A stretch of DNA of 64,000 bases, from NCBI GenBank assembly GCA_913009895.1, contig CAJVXY010000005.1:66026-130025 (forward strand). The letters are read 5' to 3'. Under the pieces are notes generated by a model that was not told the origin of the DNA, searched no databases, and saw only the letters and a list, made by a program, of their open reading frames with translations. Positions within the stretch are counted from its first letter, which is position 1. Each line of letters starts with the position of its first letter. The stretch is from an uncultured Acidiferrobacteraceae bacterium (lineage in GTDB: Bacteria > Pseudomonadota > Gammaproteobacteria > Acidiferrobacterales > SZUA-150). A program made the position numbers and the translations under genes. This document shows, one piece after another, positions 35,221-42,801 of this stretch.

Positions 35221-36681
35221 TTAGTAACGAACCAGCACCCGGTACTTCAACACGGTCTCGCCCTCTGCCGGTACTTTAATGAACCACTCGGCGGTGCCCG
35301 CAGCTGCCCTTTTGTACTTGTGGCTGCTGGCCAGCATTTTCCAGTCACCGGGTACCGGTTCCAGTACACGTACGGTGACGGCTTCTGATTTTGCATTCTT
35401 GAGCACAAGTTCAAAACTACTCTCGAAGGCATAATGATACTTGCCTTCTGCTTTGTGTTTGCGAAATTTAGTCTGTTTTTTATGGGCGGTAATATCAAAG
35501 GCATTACCCAGTTTTAACTTCGCAGTTTCGTTTTTTGGTGTGTGGTCAATACGATCTTCACCAATAAACTGGGCGTTACCGGACTGGTCTTTTTTATAAA
35601 CCCGTACCACGCCTTTTGGCAGTGGCATGCCGAGACCATGGGACTCCCTGTTTTGCAGTTTCATAAATACACCCACTTTTAGTTTTTGGCCAAGATCGCC
35701 ATAACTGCTGCGGTAGTAATAATCCTTACCTTTTAGCAAAAACTCTTTTTTTACCGGTACGCTACTCACACTTAACATGCTCACTTGTTTGGTTTGATTA
35801 TTTGCAATCGTGGTGGGTTTATCCAGGGAGTACATGTGGTACTCAAACAGGGCCTGCTGTTTCATTTTGGCGGCGCGGGCATATTTCACAGGCGCTCTTG
35901 ATTCGAGCGCCATGGGCATGTCTCGTACAACAGGCGCCTGGTTCACATCACCGGCAACCAGTTGCAGTTTGGCATTTTTATAAGTTGTACCGCTGGTATT
36001 ATTCAGTGTTACCCAGCCAGTCAGGTTGATTTGCGAATCATCGGCGCTGAGTTCGGCCACGTAATCGGCCTTCCAGGACAGGCCGCCGGTCAAATAACTC
36101 AGCTCCACGTCCTGTTTTTCTTTCGCATCATTATTTAATTTCATGACCAGGGTCGGTCGGTCTCGTAAATTTTCTGGTACCTTGTCAAAAACAATACGAC
36201 CGGGCACGCCGGTCTCAATACGATCACCAATCTTGAGCACCACACCGTTATTGACACTGAGTACCGTCGCCTCGATGCGAGTCTCTTTGCCGGTACGGGG
36301 GTGGGTTTTGATAATGCCTACCTGTCGGCCAACATATTTTTCCAGTAACTTCGTTGGCGTTAGCAAATCATAATCAAAGTTCTGCTCGATCAAGGACAAA
36401 CTACCGGCATTATTCAGGCTACGTAACAAGGCGGTTTCCGGCCGGATGCGACCACTGACGTCACGGAAAGCCAGGTAATTCAGACCCTGTTCCAGTGATA
36501 TCTTGCGCTGGTCTTTTACCAGGGCCAGGTTCTCATTATATATAGTCACGGCCACGCTATATTGATCATCCAGGGTGCTGCGAATTTCCTTGTTTTTGGC
36601 CAGTACCGGCGTGCTGACAAAAACCAGTGTGGTCATGGCAATAACCAGGTCAAACAAACGTTTTCTTATGGGTGTTATCAT
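35221..36681 (-). CDS. exported DUF4139-domain protein
   Basis: Periplasmic or outer-membrane protein of 486 residues with a signal peptide ending VLA-KN. The ATG at 36681 follows GGAG by six bases and is preferred to the one at 36693. The body shows the DUF4139 layout: VAVTIYNENLALVKDQRKI, an N-terminal domain with LLEKYVGRQVGII, then ELSYLTGGLSWKADYVAEL and, near the end, HYAFESSFELVLKNAKSEAV with a final KVPAEGETVLKYRVLVRY. The function of the family is unknown; it is thought to be structural rather than enzymatic. Confidence 0.85.
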   Translation of the reverse strand: MITPIRKRLFDLVIAMTTLVFVSTPVLAKNKEIRSTLDDQYSVAVTIYNENLALVKDQRKISLEQGLNYLAFRDVSGRIRPETALLRSLNNAGSLSLIEQNFDYDLLTPTKLLEKYVGRQVGIIKTHPRTGKETRIEATVLSVNNGVVLKIGDRIETGVPGRIVFDKVPENLRDRPTLVMKLNNDAKEKQDVELSYLTGGLSWKADYVAELSADDSQINLTGWVTLNNTSGTTYKNAKLQLVAGDVNQAPVVRDMPMALESRAPVKYARAAKMKQQALFEYHMYSLDKPTTIANNQTKQVSMLSVSSVPVKKEFLLKGKDYYYRSSYGDLGQKLKVGVFMKLQNRESHGLGMPLPKGVVRVYKKDQSGNAQFIGEDRIDHTPKNETAKLKLGNAFDITAHKKQTKFRKHKAEGKYHYAFESSFELVLKNAKSEAVTVRVLEPVPGDWKMLASSHKYKRAAAGTAEWFIKVPAEGETVLKYRVLVRY

Positions 36682-36737
36682 GATGTGCTCCAATTAGCTG
36701 TGATTGTGGATTCAGTTACTAGTAACGCGAGGACACC

Positions 36738-37655
36738 ATGAAAGGGTTAAATTATTTTCAGGTAATTTACAGTTTGTTTGTTTTCGGGCTAATTTTCCTG
36801 CCGGGCACTATCATGGCCGCGGAAAATAGCAATATTGCCGATGTCCATTTGCACTACACCTGGGACCAGCAAGGTGAGACTTCACCCCAGGATGCCATCA
36901 AAATTCTAAAAAAGAACAATGTCGTGTTTGGCATTGTCTCGGGCACACCGCCCGAGCTTGCCCTGGAATTATCGAACCAGACCGATGGCTGGTTAAAGGC
37001 AATATTTTCCCCCTACTTAACACCGGCTCATCGCATGGACTGGTTTGCAGATAAAAATGTTGTTACCAGGGCCCGGACCGGGCTTAAAAGCGGCCAGTAC
37101 CATGGCATTGGTGAAGTACATTTAATCGCCGGTCTCGGTCCACGGCTCACTAACCCGGTGTTAACAGGTTTGATCGATCTCGCAATTGAATATGACGTGC
37201 CCTTCCTGGTTCACATCGAGACGTCCAGTTACAAATATTTTTTACCCCTGTGCAAAAAATATTCTAAAGCGCGTTTTTTACTGGCCCATGCTGGTGGCCT
37301 GCTGGATGCTGAAAATATTTCTGCATTAATGCAGGCCTGCAATAATGTTTGGGTGGAGTTCTCTGCAAGGGACTCGTTGCGTTATATTGACTCGGCCATT
37401 GTCGATGACAAGGGCAGGTTATTGCCCGGTTGGCTGGCTTTAATTAAACGTTATCCAAACCGATTCATGATTGGTTCGGACCCGGTCTGGCCGGTGGATA
37501 ATCGCCACCAGTGGGACACCCCGGATACCGGCTGGTTAAAAGTGGATGAATACCTGGCGTTCCATCGTACCTGGTTGAGTTATTTACCAGAAAAACTGGC
37601 GCGCAGGATCAGGCTTGAAAATGCCCGGGGATTATTTCGTGATCGAGGAAAATAA
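36738..37655 (+). CDS. exported amidohydrolase-family protein
   Basis: Protein of 305 residues with a signal peptide ending IMA-AE and a TIM-barrel amidohydrolase pattern: ADVHLHYTW (metal HxH), FLVHIET (His), LLAHAGG (His) and FMIGSDPVWP (catalytic Asp). It is closest in type to the amidohydrolase_2 group (decarboxylases, lactonases). Periplasmic location is unusual for the group. It is divergent from the DUF4139 gene with a 56-bp gap that must hold both promoters. Confidence 0.8.
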   Translation: MKGLNYFQVIYSLFVFGLIFLPGTIMAAENSNIADVHLHYTWDQQGETSPQDAIKILKKNNVVFGIVSGTPPELALELSNQTDGWLKAIFSPYLTPAHRMDWFADKNVVTRARTGLKSGQYHGIGEVHLIAGLGPRLTNPVLTGLIDLAIEYDVPFLVHIETSSYKYFLPLCKKYSKARFLLAHAGGLLDAENISALMQACNNVWVEFSARDSLRYIDSAIVDDKGRLLPGWLALIKRYPNRFMIGSDPVWPVDNRHQWDTPDTGWLKVDEYLAFHRTWLSYLPEKLARRIRLENARGLFRDRGK

Positions 37656-37684
37656 AAAAACCCAATGCAAGGTGGTATCTGTAA

Positions 37685-38269
37685 TTACTCGTCGTCGTTT
37701 ATAATTTCAGACGAGTCACACTTACCCCAGCCATAACCCCAACGCCAGGGAAACGGGCTACAGGGGCCACCACCGATACGCACTGCCCGGTACATTTGCG
37801 ACGCCACTTGTTCGAATGCATTGTCAAAAAGGATTTGATTAAAATCGACATCTTTCTGGCGTGCCAGACTTTTTTTCCTGCCTGTTGCCAGTACGCATTG
37901 TTTTAATTCCCTGTCGGCTTGTTTGCGTAAATTGAATCCGTCCCCGGCCGGGCCTTGCCAGTAGGCCTTGTCGTGGTTGACACAACAATGTTGCCAGGGC
38001 GGTTCACTATCATAGCTCAGCTTAAAATCGGGAAATGTTTCAGCCAACCATAACCATGTCAGTGACAGGCCGCCGCTACAGCCGTCTGATGTAAATTCAG
38101 CCAGTCTGTTCTTTGGGTTGTTCTGGAGCTCTGCCAGTGGTGCCAGCATTTTTTCTTCCTGCAAACGACTGGTTTTATCAATTATATTCTCGGCACTGGC
38201 GATATTTACCAGCGAGCCTGATAACAAAAAAATAAAAATTGTTCTCCGGAATAACCCTGAGAAAATCAT
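37685..38269 (-). CDS. secreted phospholipase A2-like protein
   Basis: Exported protein of 194 residues with a signal peptide (ending ASA-EN). The central DGCSGG ... HCCVNHDKAYW matches the CCxxHD catalytic core and the calcium-loop position of phospholipase A2 folds; the His-Asp pair would be catalytic and the adjacent Cys would form disulfides. The C-terminal part (RIGGGPCSPFPWRWGYGWGKC) adds two Cys. Lipid hydrolysis is inferred from the motif. Its start codon lies at the end of a three-fold 14-bp repeat. Confidence 0.75.
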   Translation of the reverse strand: MIFSGLFRRTIFIFLLSGSLVNIASAENIIDKTSRLQEEKMLAPLAELQNNPKNRLAEFTSDGCSGGLSLTWLWLAETFPDFKLSYDSEPPWQHCCVNHDKAYWQGPAGDGFNLRKQADRELKQCVLATGRKKSLARQKDVDFNQILFDNAFEQVASQMYRAVRIGGGPCSPFPWRWGYGWGKCDSSEIINDDE

Positions 38270-38311
38270 TAGGAGAAGATCATTAGGAGAAGATCATTAG
38301 GAGAAGATCAC
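38267..38311 (-). other. chain of overlapping four-codon mini-ORFs before the phospholipase-like gene
   Basis: Reading on the minus strand from 38311: GTG ATC TTC TCC TAA, then twice ATG ATC TTC TCC TAA (starts 38297, 38283), then the gene's own ATG ATT TTC TCA at 38269. Every stop overlaps the next start as TAATG. The chain results from a 14-bp repeat and each mini-ORF encodes MIFS, the same as the first four residues of the gene. Confidence 0.75.
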
Positions 38312-38331
38312 GATTGTGAAGCTTCGTAATT

Positions 38332-40182
38332 TTAGTGGCTGTCAGGTACCACGCCCACTTGCGGCATGTCTGCCAGACCGGTCTCCCGTGCATGGTCCTG
38401 GAAACCCTGGTTGCGCCAGAAGAAGGCACCGGGCATGGTCGTGGGGATCACAAGTACATAAAACAGGGCACGACCAACCAGCATGGTCATAATAATCAGG
38501 AATGATAAAACACTCCATGAAGCAAGTCCGAGCCAACCTTGCGGGCTACTGAAACCAATAACCATCATGGCAACAATCGCAATGAGTAAGCCGGCATTGC
38601 GCAACAGGTAGGATTTCCCAAAACGGGTTGTTTGTTCATACTGGGATGCGGCACCCTCCCCGCCGCGACGGTTTAACTGGCGCGCATGCACAAACAGGCC
38701 GATTGCTTCCATCACCAAACCAAAAACAACTGGCCAGGCCAGCCACTGGTAAAATGCTGCCAGGGGTTGACCATCTATAATAAGTGTAACGCCGTAAATA
38801 ATACCAGTCACCAGCGCACCGAGAACAAGCGTATTGCCCATAAAAGTCGTCAAGGTCTGCCAGTGATCCCAGAACGGACGGGCCTTGATGCGATAAGCCA
38901 GGTACATCAGGTAAATAGATATCGGCCCACTAATCAATGCACCCCAACCAAGAAACACTTGTGTCGAATCGATCAGGCCCACGGGTAACCATGTTAACAA
39001 TTGCGGAAACAATATCGGCGCCAGGTCCAGTACTGCGTAGGCGCCCAGTAAGTTCATAAACACCACAATACCGGCCGCTTCACGACTCACGGGTGAATAA
39101 CGTAAATTATTAAAACCTCTATAAAATCGATGGGGCTTGCCCAGGTGCATGGCAGACAATGCCAAAGCGATCACCTGCAGGGTGACCGTGCCAAATAACA
39201 CGGCGGAATAAAGCAGCGGATGGGAAGTCACAGAAATACCTGGCAGGCCAAACCATGACGCCAGGAACAACACCGTAAAAATTCCAACTGCACCCTGGGT
39301 TAACAGGGTAAACAATACCAGTGGATTTTCCCGGGAGCTGAGTTGTTTAATATTCCACTGTCGTTCTTTTTTTAACACACGAACTTTTGTCTTGTACTCA
39401 CCTTCGCCCTGTTCGTCACGTTCATAACGAATGGGCATGGAATCCGGTCGTGTCATTTCACGGGGCAGGCTTTTGGTTTGCTGAAAACGAATATTAGGAT
39501 GGGTAATCTCCGGTGTGGGAAAACCGGGTATTTGTGTTTCCAGTTGATCGCGGTTCTCGGGTTTGGTTTCAATGACACCAAAATCCAGGGCCCCGGCCAG
39601 GCAGGCCGAAACACAAGCCGGTTTTAATCCGACTTCGAGTCGGTCAACACACATGTTACATTTTTCCACATGGCCCTGGATCGGATCCAGTTGCGGCGCA
39701 TTATAGGGACAGACCCAGGTGCAGTAACCGCAACCAAAACAAATATCCGGGTCCTGCAACACGGCACCATACTCGGCAAACTTGGTATAGGCACGGGTCG
39801 GACAGCCCTTGAGGCAAACCGGGTCGTCGCAATGGTTACAGGCCATGGAAATATTCATGCGATGGTAATCCGGGTAAGTACCGCCCTCGACGTAACCTAC
39901 CGCCCGAAATGCCAGGTGTGGCTCAAGATTATTTTTTTCACTACAGGCCGATTCACAAGCGTGACAGGCAATGCAGTTGTCGGCATTAAAATAAAATCCG
40001 TGCTGTTTATAACGATCAGGATTGTTGCTGACAGTGTTATCGCCATTAATGTTGAGGCTCTTGCCTGCCAGGGCATCTGATTCCCGAATCAGTTCAATAA
40101 ATTTACCGTAACGATTTTTTTCCGGCGCCTCTGTCTTCGGGACAAAGGCATAATCTGGTTCGTCATCACGTACTTTAAACAT
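38332..40182 (-). CDS. fused DmsB-DmsC-type electron-transfer and membrane-anchor subunit
   Basis: Single protein of 616 residues combining two usual subunits. Residues about 60-205 are a DmsB/NrfC-type ferredoxin with four [4Fe-4S] clusters (NCIACHACESAC, CNHCDDPVCLKGCP, CFGCGYCTWVCP, CNMCVDRLEVGLKPACVSAC). Residues about 290-600 are a DmsC-like anchor with eight or nine membrane helices that would bind quinol. It follows the nasA-like gene by 15 bases, so it probably passes electrons from quinol to that molybdoenzyme. Separate dmsB and dmsC genes are the norm; a fusion in an assimilatory nitrate operon is notable. Confidence 0.88.
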   Translation of the reverse strand: MFKVRDDEPDYAFVPKTEAPEKNRYGKFIELIRESDALAGKSLNINGDNTVSNNPDRYKQHGFYFNADNCIACHACESACSEKNNLEPHLAFRAVGYVEGGTYPDYHRMNISMACNHCDDPVCLKGCPTRAYTKFAEYGAVLQDPDICFGCGYCTWVCPYNAPQLDPIQGHVEKCNMCVDRLEVGLKPACVSACLAGALDFGVIETKPENRDQLETQIPGFPTPEITHPNIRFQQTKSLPREMTRPDSMPIRYERDEQGEGEYKTKVRVLKKERQWNIKQLSSRENPLVLFTLLTQGAVGIFTVLFLASWFGLPGISVTSHPLLYSAVLFGTVTLQVIALALSAMHLGKPHRFYRGFNNLRYSPVSREAAGIVVFMNLLGAYAVLDLAPILFPQLLTWLPVGLIDSTQVFLGWGALISGPISIYLMYLAYRIKARPFWDHWQTLTTFMGNTLVLGALVTGIIYGVTLIIDGQPLAAFYQWLAWPVVFGLVMEAIGLFVHARQLNRRGGEGAASQYEQTTRFGKSYLLRNAGLLIAIVAMMVIGFSSPQGWLGLASWSVLSFLIIMTMLVGRALFYVLVIPTTMPGAFFWRNQGFQDHARETGLADMPQVGVVPDSH

Positions 40183-40197
40183 ATGCTGTGCCCTGCC

Positions 40198-42378
40198 CTA
40201 GTAAGTGCGCGCAGCTTTATTGCGGACACTGGCAGCCTGTTGATCCGCAGCCGGTTCTATGTGGACACCGCACTGTTTAAAAGCAGGCTGGCGTGAATGG
40301 GGGTCGAGCAGTCCAAGCGTTAACCGGTTGACACAGTCGTGGTAATGAAACGGCACAAAAACCATATTGGGTGGCACCCGCTGGGTCAGCTGTACCAAAA
40401 CCACCGCATCACCTCGTCGTGAGGTCAGGCGCGCATAACTGCCATGTTCGATGCCCAGCTCACTTGCCGCATCCGGATTCATTTCCATGTAAGGCGTTGG
40501 GCTGAATTTATTGAGATTACCGATTTTGCCGGTACGGGTGCGGGTATGAAAATGTTCAACCACCCGGCCACTGTTGAGCCAGAAAGGATAATCTTCATCA
40601 GGTCGTTCGTTATTATCAACAAAAGGCAAAGGAATTAATTTGGCCTTGCCATCGGCATGCTGAAATTTTCCATCCGTATATAAACGCGGCGATCCCGTTT
40701 CATCGCCTTCAGTACACGGCCACTGGATACCGCTTTGGGCTTCTATTTTTTCATAAGTCATGCCCGAGTAATCAAGCATTCGTCCTTTTGATAATTCACG
40801 CAACTCCTGAAACACCCCTTCCGCGGTTTCCGGGAATTTTATTTTTTTACCCTGGTCAAAACGTTTGGCCATTTGATTAAAAATCCAGAGGTCGGGTTTG
40901 GATTCCGCATGGGGCGCAACAACATTACGAGTCAAGTTAACGCGACGTTCGGTATTGGTAAAACAGCCCTCTTTCTCCGCCCACACGGCAGCAGGCAAAT
41001 AGGCGTGTGCGTACTCATTGGTCTCAACATCGGCATAGGCATCCTGTACCACCAGGAACTCAAGGCTCTCCAGGGTCTTGCGAATACGCGGTGTATTTGT
41101 CATGGACGTCATGGGGTTAGTGGCAATCAACCACAGGCCTTTAATCTGGCCAGATTCTATGGCCGGGAAAATATCGGTCTGAAACAGGCCGCGTTTTTCT
41201 GGAAAAAAATTTTCGTTAATGCCCCAGTAATCCGCAATATCTTTTCGGTCCTGCTGGTTCTCCAGTGCCCGGTAACCAGGCAGGCCGGAACAGGATGACC
41301 ACTCCCGTGTACCCATGGCATTACACTGGCCTGTAATTGAAAGCGAAGTGCCACCGGGCTTGCCAATATTGCCCGTGATTAAATTCAGATTATTAATGCC
41401 GACCACGCCATCGGAGCCGTGTGTACTTTGATTAATGCCCATGGTCCAGATGGTCATGGCGGCGCCGGCCCGGGCATAAGTGCGGGCCACGTTACGAATA
41501 GAATCTTCATCGATACCACAAATGCGCGAGGCACTGATGGGATCATATTGTTCCACCAGTTTGGCAAATGATTCGTAGTCCGAGGTACGGGAATCGATAA
41601 AGGCTCTGTCTTCCAGGCCTTCGTCGAGAATCACGTGGGCCAGGCTGTTCAATAACACCAGGTCCGTGCCGGGGGTGACGGGCAAATGAATATCGGCTTT
41701 TTGCGCCAGCATGGTGACCCGGGGATCAACCACGATGAGTGGAAATTTTCGTTTTTCCATGGCCTGTTGCAGGCGCCAGTAAATAATAGGATGTTGTTCC
41801 GGCAAGTTAGAGCCAATGGCTAACAGGCATTCGGTATCGTCAAAATCATCGTAACATCCGGGCGGTCCATCACTACCGAATGAACGTTTGTAGCCGGAGA
41901 CCGCCGACGACATGCACAGTGTTGTGTTGCCATCATAGTTATTGGTGCCAATGACACCGCGGGAAAGTTTACCAAGGGTATAAAATTCCTCGGTCATAAT
42001 CTGGCCGGTTGAAACAATGGCAAATGAATCTGGTCCGTGTTCGGCCTGGATACGTTTAATCTCGGATGCGACTTTATCCAGGGATTGATCCCAGGAGGCC
42101 GCTTTAAATGGATCGTGGAATTTATCGCGCAGTAAGGGTGTGCTGCCACGACCAGCGGAGTCAAACAATTCGTGTTCAAAAATACCTTTCAGGCAAAGCT
42201 TGCCCTGGTTCACGGGTGCAGAACCAACGCCACGACTGGTGACGGCCTGGCCTGTTTTATTCAGGCCAACTTCGATAGAACAGCCGGTCGAGCAATAACC
42301 GCAAGTGGTATATTTCCACTCAACGACGCCCTTGTCGGCTATCTTGATCGGGTTTTTTTTACCGCGCCCAAAAAGCAT
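40198..42378 (-). CDS. nasA: assimilatory nitrate reductase catalytic subunit (NasA/NarB-like)
   Basis: Molybdopterin oxidoreductase of 726 residues reducing nitrate to nitrite in the cytoplasm. N-terminal [4Fe-4S] ligands are Cys26, Cys29, Cys33 and Cys62 (TTCGYCSTGC ... KLCLKG). A Cys in NTTLCMSSAVSGYK is the likely Mo ligand, as in periplasmic/assimilatory reductases. The cofactor domains GINQSTHGSDGVVGINNLNL, TGNIGKPGG and the C-terminal MEMNPDAASELGIEHG, then DPHSRQPAFKQCGV, all fit NasA. It lacks the C-terminal [2Fe-2S] domain found in some NasA. There is no Tat signal. It sits in the operon nirB-nirD-nasA-DmsBC fusion. Confidence 0.9.
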   Translation of the reverse strand: MLFGRGKKNPIKIADKGVVEWKYTTCGYCSTGCSIEVGLNKTGQAVTSRGVGSAPVNQGKLCLKGIFEHELFDSAGRGSTPLLRDKFHDPFKAASWDQSLDKVASEIKRIQAEHGPDSFAIVSTGQIMTEEFYTLGKLSRGVIGTNNYDGNTTLCMSSAVSGYKRSFGSDGPPGCYDDFDDTECLLAIGSNLPEQHPIIYWRLQQAMEKRKFPLIVVDPRVTMLAQKADIHLPVTPGTDLVLLNSLAHVILDEGLEDRAFIDSRTSDYESFAKLVEQYDPISASRICGIDEDSIRNVARTYARAGAAMTIWTMGINQSTHGSDGVVGINNLNLITGNIGKPGGTSLSITGQCNAMGTREWSSCSGLPGYRALENQQDRKDIADYWGINENFFPEKRGLFQTDIFPAIESGQIKGLWLIATNPMTSMTNTPRIRKTLESLEFLVVQDAYADVETNEYAHAYLPAAVWAEKEGCFTNTERRVNLTRNVVAPHAESKPDLWIFNQMAKRFDQGKKIKFPETAEGVFQELRELSKGRMLDYSGMTYEKIEAQSGIQWPCTEGDETGSPRLYTDGKFQHADGKAKLIPLPFVDNNERPDEDYPFWLNSGRVVEHFHTRTRTGKIGNLNKFSPTPYMEMNPDAASELGIEHGSYARLTSRRGDAVVLVQLTQRVPPNMVFVPFHYHDCVNRLTLGLLDPHSRQPAFKQCGVHIEPAADQQAASVRNKAARTY

Positions 42379-42417
42379 AATTTATTTCAAAAGATTAGAT
42401 TTAGACAATTACCAATA

Positions 42418-42783
42418 CTATTTATTTGGACAGCCTTTCTTGGGCGTCAAAGACAAATAAATGGCATCGCCATCAATGCGTACAGGGTAACTGGCGGCAC
42501 AACCTTCATCGGGCGCAACGGCCTCACCGGAATCGAGATGAATCTTCCAGTCATGCAAGGGACAGGCAACCCGTTTTCCATGGACAATGCCCTGGGATAA
42601 TGGCCCGCCTTTATGCGGGCATTCATCACGCAGGGCAAATATTTCATCGTTTTCTGTCCTGAAAACTGCAATATTAAAATCACCAGCCGATACCACGCGG
42701 GCACCCAGTCTGGGTATGTCATTTATGTGGCCAATCTCGATCCACTCTGAGGATTCTGTTTCTTTTTTAACAGCTGTTTGCAT
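42418..42783 (-). CDS. nirD: nitrite reductase (NADH) small subunit
   Basis: Rieske-type [2Fe-2S] protein of 121 residues. The cluster motifs are ECPHKGGPLSQG and CPLHDWKIHLDSG (Cys-x-His ... Cys-x2-His). It is 18 bases downstream of nirB and forms the NADH-dependent nitrite reductase with it. The N-terminal 20 residues are variable, as usual. Confidence 0.92.
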   Translation of the reverse strand: MQTAVKKETESSEWIEIGHINDIPRLGARVVSAGDFNIAVFRTENDEIFALRDECPHKGGPLSQGIVHGKRVACPLHDWKIHLDSGEAVAPDEGCAASYPVRIDGDAIYLSLTPKKGCPNK

Positions 42784-42801
42784 TATCTGGCTCCTGTTGG
42801 C

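Noticed and set aside
38260-38312. CRISPR-like array
   Set aside because: Three 14-bp units without spacers; a simple tandem repeat.
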